NCBI GenBank assembly: GCA_040218145.1
Contig: JAVJQK010000076.1
Location: 186,001 to 250,000, forward strand
Reading direction: 5' to 3'
From: Sandaracinaceae bacterium
GTDB lineage: Bacteria; Myxococcota_A; Polyangia; Polyangiales; Sandaracinaceae
DNA: 64,000 nt
The notes beneath the pieces were generated by a model. It did not search any database, was not told where the DNA came from, and saw only the letters and a program-made list of their open reading frames with translations. The position numbers and the translations under genes are program-made. Below are positions 27,559 through 36,353 of this stretch, piece after piece. How positions within the stretch are numbered: the first letter of the stretch is position 1; each line of letters starts with the position of its first letter.

Positions 27559-29484
27559 ATGGGCCTCCTCTCCGGCGACAAGCGCGACCCGAACGCGCGT
27601 TTGATCGCGCTGGTGCTCGCGTCGGGGGTGCCCCTGGCCGCGTACCTCGCGACCGCCTCGGCCCACGACTACTGGCTCGACGCGGGGGAGTTCACGGCGC
27701 AGGCGGTCTGGCTCGACGTCGCCCACCCGCCCGGGCACCCGCTCGCGGGCCTGCTCGGGCGCCTCTTCGCGCTGCTGCCGCTCGGGCCGATCCCGCTCCG
27801 GATCGCGATCGGGCAGGCCTGCTGCACCGCGCTCGCGGCCGGCTTCCTCTTCAGCGCCATCGACACGACGGTGCGGGTGGTCGGCGTGCGGCGCGACCGG
27901 CTGGCCCTGCCCCTGGCGCTCGGGGCCACGTGGATGGTCGCGCTCAGCCACGCGTGGTGGTTCCAGGCCGTGCGGCCCGAGGTCTATGGGCTGCAAGCCC
28001 TCTTGATGGCCATCGTCATCGAGCGGATCATCGCGCTCGAGGCCGCGTGGCCCACCCTCGACGTGCGCCCGCTCTACGTGGCCGGCCTCGCGCTCGGGCT
28101 CGGGCTCGCCAACCACCACCTCGTCGCCTTCCTCACCCTGCCCGCCGTCGCCTCGACCGCGGCGCGGGTCTATCGGGCCCGCGGCGGCAAGGCGCTCCTG
28201 CGCGCGGGCGTCGCGACCCTCGTCGGGCTCTCGACCTACGTCTACCTGCCCGTCCGCGCGGCGACGGAGCCGCCGCTGAACCTCGGCGACCCGAGCTCGG
28301 CCGGGCGCCTCTTCTGGGTGGTGAGCGCGAAGGTCTACCAGCAGAACAAGCTCGGCGACGCGCCCCAGCCCCTCGACGAGCGCCTGCGCGACGTGCTGCG
28401 TGTGGTCGGCGAGAGCTTCGGCGGCGCCGTCGACGACCCGATGAACGTCGCGCTCTGGGCCTTCGGCGTGCTCGGCGTCGCGCTCGTCGGCGCCTACGCG
28501 CTGCTGCGCACCGCGGGGGCGCGCCGCATCGCCTTCGTGTGGGTGGCGCTCGTGCTCTTCGTGCTCACCGGCCCCGCGTGGCTCATGTCGGTCAAGAACA
28601 ACCCCGACGTGCTCGGCTACATGATGGTCGGCCTCGCGGCGCTGATCGCGCTCGGCACGGGGCTGCTCGCGACGGTGCTCGCCCGGGTGGGTCAGCGCCC
28701 GGACGGAGCCCCGAAGCTCCCCGCGGTGCTCGTCGCGCTCGTCGCGGCCGGCCTCGGGCTCGCGCACCTGTCGCCGAGCGCGAGCCGCTCGTCGCTGAGC
28801 CGCTTCCACGCCACCGACGACTTCGACGAGGAGCGCATCCGTCGCCTCCCGGACGACGCGGTCGTGGTCGCGCACCGGCCCCAGACCATCTTCCGGCACT
28901 GGTCGGCGATGGCGGCCGAGCACGCGCGCCCCGACGTGACCCTCGTGCCGATGCCCTTCCTCGGCTACCCGGGGGTGGTCGAGGCGCTCGCGGAGCGCGA
29001 CCCCGACCTCGCGGAGCTGCTCCGGGGCTATCTCCTGGAGGGCGAGCTGCGCCAGCCGGACCTGCAGAGCCTCGCCGCGCGGCGCCCGCTGCTGGTGGAG
29101 TTGGACGTGCGCGTCCCGGTCGAGCTCTACGAGACCATGGTGCCCGCCGGCCTCTACTACGAGGTGGTCGACGCGGGCGCGACGGACACTGACGTGATCG
29201 AGGCGGCCGAGCCGCACGCGAAGGTGCTCGCGCGGCTCTACGCGCACCTGGGCGAGCGCGGCGTGGAGGAGACCGAGACCCAGGGCCACCTGCTGTGGAT
29301 CCACTACATGGACGCGCTCTACTACGCCTCGGTCGGGGCCCGGGAGCCCGCGCGCGACGCCGTCCGACGCGCCCTCGCGGTGCGGCCCGAGATCGCGGAG
29401 ATGCTGGCGCTCGGCCGGGCGCTCGCGGATCCCGAGGCCGAGGGGCCGGTCGACGTCACGCCCTTCATCGTCGGCGCGCGCTGA
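27559..29484 (+). CDS. DUF2723 membrane protein (GT-C-like)
   Basis: This 641-aa protein has about ten transmembrane helices in the first 400 residues and a soluble C-terminal part. The first loop reads YWLDAGEFTAQAVWLDVAHPPGHPL, the DUF2723 hallmark, with acidic residues placed as in protein O-mannosyltransferase-type (GT-C) enzymes. It could transfer a sugar from a lipid carrier to an exported protein or polymer. The gene stands between the Cpx-like pair and two lipoprotein genes in the same direction. Acceptor and sugar are unknown. Confidence 0.82.
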   Translation: MGLLSGDKRDPNARLIALVLASGVPLAAYLATASAHDYWLDAGEFTAQAVWLDVAHPPGHPLAGLLGRLFALLPLGPIPLRIAIGQACCTALAAGFLFSAIDTTVRVVGVRRDRLALPLALGATWMVALSHAWWFQAVRPEVYGLQALLMAIVIERIIALEAAWPTLDVRPLYVAGLALGLGLANHHLVAFLTLPAVASTAARVYRARGGKALLRAGVATLVGLSTYVYLPVRAATEPPLNLGDPSSAGRLFWVVSAKVYQQNKLGDAPQPLDERLRDVLRVVGESFGGAVDDPMNVALWAFGVLGVALVGAYALLRTAGARRIAFVWVALVLFVLTGPAWLMSVKNNPDVLGYMMVGLAALIALGTGLLATVLARVGQRPDGAPKLPAVLVALVAAGLGLAHLSPSASRSSLSRFHATDDFDEERIRRLPDDAVVVAHRPQTIFRHWSAMAAEHARPDVTLVPMPFLGYPGVVEALAERDPDLAELLRGYLLEGELRQPDLQSLAARRPLLVELDVRVPVELYETMVPAGLYYEVVDAGATDTDVIEAAEPHAKVLARLYAHLGERGVEETETQGHLLWIHYMDALYYASVGAREPARDAVRRALAVRPEIAEMLALGRALADPEAEGPVDVTPFIVGAR

Positions 29485-29502
29485 CTCTGGCATCATGGGC
29501 GC

Positions 29503-30732
29503 ATGACGCGTTGGCTGATGTGCATCGCGATGCTCGGCGTCGCGGCGGGCTGCGACTGCGCCGGCGACCCGTCGGGCGCGTGCGACGTCGACGGGGACTG
29601 CGAGGCGAGCCAGGTCTGCGTGGACGGGCGCTGCGAGGCCCGCGCCGACGCGAGCCTCGGCGGGGACGCGGACGTCCCGAGGGACACCGGACCCGGCCGC
29701 GACACGGGGGCGGGCGGAGACACGGGCGTCGACCCGGAGGACGCGAGCTGCGGCGGCGAGGCGGTCGCGTTCGACTATCGCCCGCCAAACGTGTTGCTCA
29801 TCTTCGACCGCTCCTGCTCGATGCGGCGCGTGCTCGACGGCTCCGACTTCGGCGCCGGCCCCGAGGACCCGGCCACGCGCTGGAACGTGGCCCGCGAGGC
29901 GGTGCTCGGCCTGCTCGGCCGCTTCCCCACGCGCGTGTTTTGGGGCCTGATGGCCTTCCCCGACCCCCGCGAGGGCTGCGGCATGCCCGTCGACGCCGAG
30001 GTCCCGCCCGGCCCGGGCGCCGCCGCCGCGATCGACGCGGAGCTGCGCACGGACGCCATCCAGCCCTTCGGCCTCTGCGGCCCCGACAACACCGACACGA
30101 CGACCCAGCCGCGGCAGACCCCGACCGCCGACGCGCTCACCAGCGCGATGGGGCTCGCGGAGCTGATGGACCCGATGCGAGAGAGCTTCGCGCTGGTGGT
30201 CACCGACGGCGGCGTCAGCTGCGGCGTGAGCGACTCCGAGCTGTCGACCCTGACCGAGTCGCTGCGCATGGCCGGCATCCCCACCGCGGTGATCGGCTTC
30301 GCGACCGGCAGCGCCGAGAGCTCCCTCGAGGCCATCGCCTCCGCCGGCGGCCTGCCCAACCCGGCCGGCCCGCCGAGCTACTACGTCGCGGAGAGCCGCG
30401 CCGACCTCGACACCGTCTTCGACGAGATAGCGTCGCGCGTCGTCAGCTGCGACCTCGCGCTCAGCTCGACCCCGCCCGATCCCGACGCGCTCTTCGTCAA
30501 CGTCAACGACATGCCGCTCGCGAACGACGCCACCGACGGCTGGAGCTACGACGCGGCGAGCAACACGCTGACCCTCAACGGCGCCTCCTGCGACCAGCTC
30601 CGCCGGGGCGACATCCGCCGCATCAGCATCAGCTTCGGCTGCGCACCCACCCCCTGCGAGCCCCAGCCCGAGGTCTGCAACGGCCTGGACGAGGACTGCG
30701 ACGACATCGTCGACGAGATGTGTCTCCTGTAG
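29503..30732 (+). CDS. von Willebrand A-domain surface lipoprotein
   Basis: This 409-aa protein has a signal peptide ending in a lipobox (VAAGC), then a Cys-rich stretch (CDVDGDCEASQVCVDGRC), an Asp/Gly/Thr linker and a vWA-like domain. The metal-ion site is visible as DRSCS (a D-x-S-x-S MIDAS) and a later VVTDGG. The C-terminus ends with a MopE-like CNGLDEDCDD motif. It is probably a surface binding protein. The next gene is a lipoprotein with a similar linker, 39 bp downstream. Confidence 0.85.
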   Translation: MTRWLMCIAMLGVAAGCDCAGDPSGACDVDGDCEASQVCVDGRCEARADASLGGDADVPRDTGPGRDTGAGGDTGVDPEDASCGGEAVAFDYRPPNVLLIFDRSCSMRRVLDGSDFGAGPEDPATRWNVAREAVLGLLGRFPTRVFWGLMAFPDPREGCGMPVDAEVPPGPGAAAAIDAELRTDAIQPFGLCGPDNTDTTTQPRQTPTADALTSAMGLAELMDPMRESFALVVTDGGVSCGVSDSELSTLTESLRMAGIPTAVIGFATGSAESSLEAIASAGGLPNPAGPPSYYVAESRADLDTVFDEIASRVVSCDLALSSTPPDPDALFVNVNDMPLANDATDGWSYDAASNTLTLNGASCDQLRRGDIRRISISFGCAPTPCEPQPEVCNGLDEDCDDIVDEMCLL

Positions 30733-30771
30733 CGCTCGCGCGAGCCGAGCCTCGTCGGGTATCGTCGGTCG

Positions 30772-31878
30772 ATGAACAGAAGGATGCTCTACGCCGCGAT
30801 GACGCTCCTCGTCGGCGCCTGTGATGGGAGCGCGGCGACGGACGCGGGCGCGGACGGACTCGACGCGAGCGAGAGGCGCGACGCACGGCCCTCCGAAGAC
30901 GCGCGGACCCCGGAGGACGCCAACGTGGCAGGCGACGCGCGCGTGCCCGACGACGGCGGCGCGGCGGCCGGCCACTACTTCCCGCCCGGCGCGTTCTTCC
31001 TCGAGGACGTCTACGACGCGCCCGCGGCCGAGGACTCCGACGCGATGATCGGCGCGCTCGCGGCGGCCGGCGGCTGGGGCAACGGCCGCTTCCAGATCGA
31101 CTTCTCCCTCGAGGTGCTCGAGGCCGACGCCGCCACCGAGAAGCGCGTCTTCGAGCCGAGCGGCGCGTTCTACGATCCGGACTGCGACCACGTGCCGATG
31201 CCCGTGCCGATGGGCGGCAACCTCGAGGGCGAGAGCGGCTACGCGTGCGAGGGCGACGGCGACTGTCACCTCATCGTCTTCGCGCCCCTCGAGCGGCGGC
31301 TCTACGAGATGTGGCGCGCGGACATTCGCGGCGAGACCTTCAGCGGCGGCTGCCTCGCGGTCTGGGACACGAGCCGCGTCTACCCCGAGACCGGCCGGGG
31401 CGAGCAGTGCACGAGCGCCGACGCGGCGGGCTTCCCCATCGCGCCGCTCCTCTTCACCGCCGACGAGGTCGCGGCGGGCGAGATCGCCCACGCCATCCGC
31501 TTCATCCTCCCGAACGATCGCGTGCGCGCGTCGCGCTACGTGCGCCCCGCCACCCACGGCACCCGCACCACCGGGGGCCCGGACGCGCCGCCCTACGGCG
31601 TGCACTTCCGGTTGCGCCGCGACTTCCCGCTCGACGCCCTGCCCAACGAGGGCGCGCGCACCGTGGCCCGGGCGCTCCAGCAATACGGCATGTACCACGC
31701 GGACGGGGGGCGGATCGCGCTGACCGCCCAGTCCGATCGCCGCAGCACCGCGAGCTGGGACGGCCTGCTCGGCCCCCACGACCTGAGCATGCTGCAGGTC
31801 GAGGACTTCGAGGTGATCCACCACTCGGATCCGATCGAGGTCACCTTCGATTGCACTCGTACTCCGCTCACGGAGTAG
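30772..31878 (+). CDS. secreted lipoprotein of unknown function
   Basis: This 368-aa protein has a signal peptide with lipobox VGAC, an Asp/Ala/Arg-rich linker and a large globular domain of about 290 residues. The body has a metal-suggestive FYDPDCDHVPMPVP, a CEGDGDCHLIVFAPLERRLYE region and late HGTRTTGGP and QYGMYHADGG stretches. The last two recall enzymes acting on polysaccharides or phytase-like folds, but I cannot name a family. It lies 39 bp after the vWA lipoprotein and is probably cotranscribed with it. Confidence 0.68.
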   Translation: MNRRMLYAAMTLLVGACDGSAATDAGADGLDASERRDARPSEDARTPEDANVAGDARVPDDGGAAAGHYFPPGAFFLEDVYDAPAAEDSDAMIGALAAAGGWGNGRFQIDFSLEVLEADAATEKRVFEPSGAFYDPDCDHVPMPVPMGGNLEGESGYACEGDGDCHLIVFAPLERRLYEMWRADIRGETFSGGCLAVWDTSRVYPETGRGEQCTSADAAGFPIAPLLFTADEVAAGEIAHAIRFILPNDRVRASRYVRPATHGTRTTGGPDAPPYGVHFRLRRDFPLDALPNEGARTVARALQQYGMYHADGGRIALTAQSDRRSTASWDGLLGPHDLSMLQVEDFEVIHHSDPIEVTFDCTRTPLTE

Positions 31879-31931
31879 ACCCTCAGTCCGCGGGCGCTTG
31901 CCCGACTGGTAGAGGGGCGCATCCTCTCCGC

Positions 31932-32330
31932 GTGTGGCTCCGCGGCGTCGACGAGTCGAAGGAGCCTCCGCCGGCGCCCGTCCGCGTGGAGGAAGAGGCG
32001 CGCGTCGCCCGGGGCCCGAAGATCCGCTGCCGCACCTGCCGCAGCGTGGTCACCGACGCCGCGGCTCGGGTCGAGGCGCACGGCGCGCACACCCACCGCC
32101 GCGTGAACCCGAGCGGCGTGGACTTCCACGTCGGCTGCTTCGAGCCCGCGCCCGGCTGCATCACCGAAGGCGCGCCGACCCTCTACTGGACCTGGTTCCC
32201 CGGCTGCGCCTGGCAGCTCGCCCTCTGCCGCGCCTGCCACTCCCACCTCGGCTGGCGCTTCACCGGCGAGCAGACCTTCTGGGGCCTCATCCTCGATCGA
32301 CTGGTCGAACAGGCGAATGAGGGCGATTGA
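31932..32330 (+). CDS. CULT-domain (cereblon-like) protein
   Basis: This is a 132-aa protein that is almost only a CULT domain, the thalidomide-binding domain of eukaryotic cereblon and its small bacterial relatives. Zinc ligands are CRTC (33, 36) and CRAC (99, 102). The aromatic cage is Trp88, Trp94 and Trp108, with the same 6 and 14 spacings as human Trp380, Trp386 and Trp400, and Phe110 follows. The signature WFPGCAW is nearly that of cereblon (WFPGYAW), followed by SHLGWRF and FWGL. It should bind a uracil- or cyclic-imide-like ligand, such as cyclised C-terminal degron residues, in the cytoplasm. The biological role in bacteria is open. GTG at 31932 is the likely start. Confidence 0.87.
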   Translation: MWLRGVDESKEPPPAPVRVEEEARVARGPKIRCRTCRSVVTDAAARVEAHGAHTHRRVNPSGVDFHVGCFEPAPGCITEGAPTLYWTWFPGCAWQLALCRACHSHLGWRFTGEQTFWGLILDRLVEQANEGD

Positions 32331-32394
32331 CCGACGCGGCGGCTCGGCGCGCGGCCGTGCTAGCGTCCGGGCCCATTCAGCTCGGAGGTGAGGC

Positions 32395-33162
32395 GTGACG
32401 GAACCCGTGATCCATCTCGAAGGCAAGGTCGCCATCGTGACCGGCGCGAGCCGCGGCATCGGCGCGGAGATCGCGCGCACCTTCGCCCGCGCGGGCGCCA
32501 AGGTCGTGCTCGCGAGCCGCAAGATCGAGGGCCTCGAGGCGGTGGCGAAGGAGATCGCGGACGCGGGCGGCGACGCCCACCCGATCGCCGCGCACATGGG
32601 CAAAGAGGACGCCGTGCGCGGCCTCGTGGAGGACGCGATCGCCAAGTACGGCAAGGTCGACGTGCTGGTGAACAACGCGGCCACCAACCCCTACTTCGGC
32701 CCGATGATGAACATCGACTGGGGCGCGTGGGACAAGACCTTCGAGGTCAACGTCAAGGGCTACTGGATGGCGATCCGCGAGGTCACCCGCCACCTCCAGG
32801 AGCGCGACGGCCGCGGCGCCGTCGTCAACATCGCCTCCGTGGCCGGGTTCATGTCCATGCCCCTCCAGGCTTGCTACGGCATGACCAAGGCGGCGGTGAT
32901 CTCGATGACGAAGTCGCTGAGCATCGAGCTCGCCCCGCACGTGCGCCTCAACGCGATCGCGCCCGGCCTCATCGAGACCAAGTTCGCCAGCGCGCTGACC
33001 CAGAACGAAGAGATCCTGAAGACCGTGCTCGACCGCACCAGCCTCAAGCGCGTCGGTCAGCCCGAGGACGTCGCGAGCGCCGCGCTCCTGCTCGCGAGCG
33101 ACCAGGGCGGCTACTTCAACGGCACCCTCCTGACCGTCGACGGCGGCTGGTCGATCGGCTGA
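32395..33162 (+). CDS. short-chain dehydrogenase/reductase (SDR)
   Basis: This 255-aa protein is a classical SDR. The NAD(P) motif is TGASRGIG near residue 18, followed by NNAA, a catalytic Ser in NIASVAG, and Tyr/Lys in YGMTKAA. It ends in the usual TVDGGWSIG. The residues of the second strand (ASRK) hint at NADP use. GTG at 32395 follows GGAGG. It resembles SDRs for 3-oxoacyl or secondary alcohol substrates, but the substrate is not fixed. It converges with the cytochrome gene. Confidence 0.92.
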   Translation: MTEPVIHLEGKVAIVTGASRGIGAEIARTFARAGAKVVLASRKIEGLEAVAKEIADAGGDAHPIAAHMGKEDAVRGLVEDAIAKYGKVDVLVNNAATNPYFGPMMNIDWGAWDKTFEVNVKGYWMAIREVTRHLQERDGRGAVVNIASVAGFMSMPLQACYGMTKAAVISMTKSLSIELAPHVRLNAIAPGLIETKFASALTQNEEILKTVLDRTSLKRVGQPEDVASAALLLASDQGGYFNGTLLTVDGGWSIG

Positions 33163-33166
33163 TCGT

Positions 33167-35401
33167 TCAGAGCGCGTCGAGGAAGCGGAGCAACGCCTCC
33201 CGCTCTGCCACCGGGAGGGCGGCGAAGGCCTCCGCGGAGCGCGCCGCCTCTCCCGCGTGTCTGCGGACCGCAGCCTCCACCGTCGACGCGCGACCGTCGT
33301 GCATGTAGGGCGCGCTCGAGGCGAGGCCCCAGAGAGGCGCGGTGCGGAGCTGCCGACCGGACGCGTTGCCGGCCGGCACGCCGACGTCGCCACCCACGTC
33401 GTGGAGGAGGAGGTCGCTGTAGAGCGCGACCGGGGTCCCATCCTCGAGCGCGAAGATGACGTGGCAGCTCGCGCAGCCGATCTCGCCGAAGACGCGCTCC
33501 CCCTCGGCGTCGACGCTTCGGCTGGGAGGCGATGCGAGGGAGCGCACGAAGAAGACCAGGCTCGCGACCTCGACGTCGCTCATCTCGGGGTCGGACACCT
33601 CGTCCGCGTCCGACTCGAGCCCGAGCGTGACGCCCAGATCTCCGGCGAGCGCGTCGACGACCGCGTCCTCGATCGAGGCGAGGTGCGCGCGGTGCCCGAA
33701 GCGGCCCAGGCGACCGTCGTCGAGCCGATGGGCCACGCCGCGGACGCCATCGCCGTCGAGATCGTCGGGGTCCTCGCGCGCCGCGATCGCGGCCTCGGGC
33801 ACGCGCTCGATCAGGCCGGCCCCGAAGAGCGGAGGCGCGCTTCGCAGCTCGAACACGTCCGCGTCGGGATGGGGCTCGGGGAGCTGCCAGCCCACCGGCT
33901 CCGGGTTGCGGTGTCGATGGAGCCGGGGCCCGGCGCGGGGGGCGCGCACCGAGCCGTCACCCTGTCGGATCCCTTGCCGGAGCGCGCTGACCCCGAGCGA
34001 CCCGGCGCCACCGAGCACGGGCGAGGCGTGGCACGCGCGGCAAGAGTCGGCGTTGAAGAGCGGACCCAGGCCCTCGCGAGGCGAGAGGTCGCGATCGAAG
34101 AGCGCGCGACCGGCGACGAAGCGCTCGAGGTCGGGCGCGGAGAGGGGCACGGGCGCGCCCAGGCCGCTCGGAATCGGCGCCCCCTCTGGCAGGGAGCCCG
34201 GACGCGCGCGCCCCCCGAGGGACTCGAGGAACGCGATGAGCGCGCCCCGCTCTCCGTCGGCGAGGGCTTCGTAGCGCTCCTTCGCCGCGCGGGCCTCTCC
34301 GCCGTGCCAGCGGATCGCCTCGTCCAGGGTGTCGGCTCGCCCGTCGTGGAGGTGCGGCCCCGCCGCGGCCACACCCCAGAGCGGCTGCGTGCGGAACTCC
34401 GCGCCGGACGCGACGCCGGTCCGATAGTCCTCCGCCAGCCCGGGGCCCATGTCGTGCAAGAGCAGGTCGCTGTAGAGCGGCACGGGGCCCAGGCGGCCCG
34501 TCAGCGCGGGCACGTGGCAGCTCGCGCAGCCGATCGCCTCGAAGACCTGCGCTCCCGTGTCCGCCCGCGTCGAGCGAGGCTCTGGCTCGGGGGCCGCCAG
34601 GAGCATGACGAAGGACACGAGGTCGAAGAGCGCTTCGGCTCCCAGCTCCGGGTCGGGGACGGCGTCGACGTCGCCGAGGCTGCCTGCCGATCCCCAGCCG
34701 ACGAACGCGCTCTCCTCGAAGCTCGGCAGCGCCATGCGCTGGGGCGTCGAGAGTGGCTGGCTCGTCAGCCCGAGCAGCGAGAACGCAGAGACCCGAACGA
34801 AGTCCTCCAGCGCGCCCACCTGGGCCTTGCGCCCATATCGTGCGAGCCGCCCGTGCTCGAAGCCTGCCCGCCCGGAGATGCCGTCGCCGTCTTCGTCGCC
34901 GGGGTCCACGCGCTCGAGGATCACCTCGTCGGGGAGGGTGGCGAGCAGGCCCACTCCGTACAACGGCGAGGGGTTCCGGCGCCCGAACGCGGCGGGTGTC
35001 GCCGGCCGCCGCGAGAGTCCGTGGCGCAGATCGAATGCGACGGCGGCGTCGCCGAACGATGAGAACAGGGGCTCGCCATCGCGGACGATCTGCGCGAGCA
35101 CCACGTCCCGGTAGCGCGCCGCCGATCCCCCGACGGTCGGCCGCGCGTGGCAGTCCATGCAGCGGCTCGCGTCGAACGACGGGCCCAGGCCGTCCTCGGG
35201 CGACCACGATCGGGTCGCGAGCGCACGCCCACGCTCGAACGCCGCGCGCTCCTCCTCCGTGATCCCGGCCAACGGCTCACCGAAGGGCCCGGTCAGCACC
35301 GGCCCCGGTCCGGCGTCGTCGGGCCCGGCGTCCGTGGAGACGGCCTCCGACCCGCAGGCCACGAGCCCGAGGGCGAGGAGGAGGCTCGGGTACGGCTTCA
35401 C
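33167..35401 (-). CDS. tandem di-heme oxidoreductase (DUF1111 twice) lipoprotein
   Basis: This 744-aa protein has a signal peptide with lipobox VAC and two successive DHOR/DUF1111 (di-heme thiol oxidoreductase-like) domains of about 350 residues each. Four heme c motifs are visible: CMDCH, CASCH, CRACH and CASCH, two per domain. Each half repeats SP(E/R)(D/E)GLGP, the YSDLLLHD motif and the late HDGRA. Family members are periplasmic electron-transfer or peroxidase-like proteins. A fused double copy is unusual and could carry four hemes in one chain. Partner proteins are not adjacent. Confidence 0.88.
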   Translation of the reverse strand: MKPYPSLLLALGLVACGSEAVSTDAGPDDAGPGPVLTGPFGEPLAGITEEERAAFERGRALATRSWSPEDGLGPSFDASRCMDCHARPTVGGSAARYRDVVLAQIVRDGEPLFSSFGDAAVAFDLRHGLSRRPATPAAFGRRNPSPLYGVGLLATLPDEVILERVDPGDEDGDGISGRAGFEHGRLARYGRKAQVGALEDFVRVSAFSLLGLTSQPLSTPQRMALPSFEESAFVGWGSAGSLGDVDAVPDPELGAEALFDLVSFVMLLAAPEPEPRSTRADTGAQVFEAIGCASCHVPALTGRLGPVPLYSDLLLHDMGPGLAEDYRTGVASGAEFRTQPLWGVAAAGPHLHDGRADTLDEAIRWHGGEARAAKERYEALADGERGALIAFLESLGGRARPGSLPEGAPIPSGLGAPVPLSAPDLERFVAGRALFDRDLSPREGLGPLFNADSCRACHASPVLGGAGSLGVSALRQGIRQGDGSVRAPRAGPRLHRHRNPEPVGWQLPEPHPDADVFELRSAPPLFGAGLIERVPEAAIAAREDPDDLDGDGVRGVAHRLDDGRLGRFGHRAHLASIEDAVVDALAGDLGVTLGLESDADEVSDPEMSDVEVASLVFFVRSLASPPSRSVDAEGERVFGEIGCASCHVIFALEDGTPVALYSDLLLHDVGGDVGVPAGNASGRQLRTAPLWGLASSAPYMHDGRASTVEAAVRRHAGEAARSAEAFAALPVAEREALLRFLDAL

Positions 35402-35462
35402 CCTGCCAGTCTACTCGCCCGACGTGTCAGAACGAAGTGCGGAGCATACGTCGCTTCGAGGA

Positions 35463-36137
35463 TCAAATGAACGTGCGGAGGGCGGGGGGCAGGTGTCCCA
35501 CGCAGTTGAAGCGGAAGAGGCCGCGCGCGTTCAGCTCGGAGACCGAGGCGTTCTGGACCGAGAACATCAGGTCGACGCCGTGCGTGTCGCCGAGGCCGAG
35601 CGCGCCCGCGACCGCCGCGCCGACCGTGCCGCCCGAGGTGATCGCGACCGCCCAGCCGTCGTCCCCCGGGTGCAGGCCGGCCACGCACTGCTCGACGCGT
35701 CCGCGGAAGAGGCGGTAGGACTCGACCTCGGGGTGGTCCAGCTCGCCGTGGGACCAGTGACGCATCACGCGGCGGAAGAGCGGCAGGAAGCTCTGAATGC
35801 CGCCCTTCAGGTCGCGCGCGTCGCGGGCGAGGGAGCCGAGATCGTCTTCGCGGTCGACCAGATCGTCGAAGAGCAGGCGCGTGAGCACCACCCCCTGGTG
35901 CTCGTCGAGCGCGTCGTCGACCTCGACCTCGATCGCCTCGCCGAAGGTCTCCAGGAACGCCTCGGTGGTCTCGCGGTGGCGGCGGCGGGGCCCTCGCACG
36001 AGGCGCGAGACGACGCGCCCTTCGTTGCGCCACGCGAGGCCGAGGGCGCGCGCCTGCTCGAAGCCCTTGTCCGAGAGCTGGTCGTAGTCGTCCCGGTGCG
36101 CGGAGGCCTGGCCGTGCCGGACGAGCGCGATCCTCAC
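35463..36137 (-). CDS. histidine phosphatase family protein
   Basis: This 224-aa protein starts with LVRHGQAS, the phosphohistidine loop of the phosphoglycerate-mutase-like histidine phosphatases. A later loop reads ITSGGTVGA, where classical members have HGG, so the second catalytic His is replaced by Ser, as in some other subfamilies; activity may be altered. GTG at 36137 overlaps the stop of the upstream 58-aa membrane gene (GTGA), so the two are coupled. The substrate is unknown. Confidence 0.8.
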   Translation of the reverse strand: MRIALVRHGQASAHRDDYDQLSDKGFEQARALGLAWRNEGRVVSRLVRGPRRRHRETTEAFLETFGEAIEVEVDDALDEHQGVVLTRLLFDDLVDREDDLGSLARDARDLKGGIQSFLPLFRRVMRHWSHGELDHPEVESYRLFRGRVEQCVAGLHPGDDGWAVAITSGGTVGAAVAGALGLGDTHGVDLMFSVQNASVSELNARGLFRFNCVGHLPPALRTFI

Positions 36138-36310
36138 GGCGCCGCCTCGGCTTCGACCTGCGCCGCGTCCTGGGTCTGCCGGTAGTAGGCGCTCCCGGCC
36201 ACGAGCAAGCCCGCGATCACGCCGACGAGCGCCGCGATGACGAGGGTGCGCTTGGACATGCGGGGCGGGGCTCCGATCGCCGCCAGATCGTCTTCGTCCT
36301 CGTCACTCAT
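36134..36310 (-). CDS. small single-pass membrane protein
   Basis: This 58-aa protein was found by reading the minus strand here. It starts with an acidic stretch (SDEDEDDLAAIG), then a basic patch (MSKR), one transmembrane helix (TLVIAALVGVIAGLLVAG) and a short outside tail rich in Gln, Ala and Glu. Its stop overlaps the GTG of the histidine phosphatase gene, and codon use is in line with neighbours. Function is unknown; it could anchor or regulate the phosphatase. Confidence 0.65.
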   Translation of the reverse strand: MSDEDEDDLAAIGAPPRMSKRTLVIAALVGVIAGLLVAGSAYYRQTQDAAQVEAEAAP

Positions 36311-36353
36311 GGCAGTCGAGACGTAACACGCGGGCGAGACGAGGGTCAGCCGA

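Noticed and set aside
26164-31824. Very long open frame on the minus strand across the Cpx-like kinase, DUF2723 and lipoprotein genes
   Set aside because: It is antisense to five genes with clear domains, its product is Arg/Ala/Glu/His low-complexity, and such frames arise from codon bias in GC-rich DNA.
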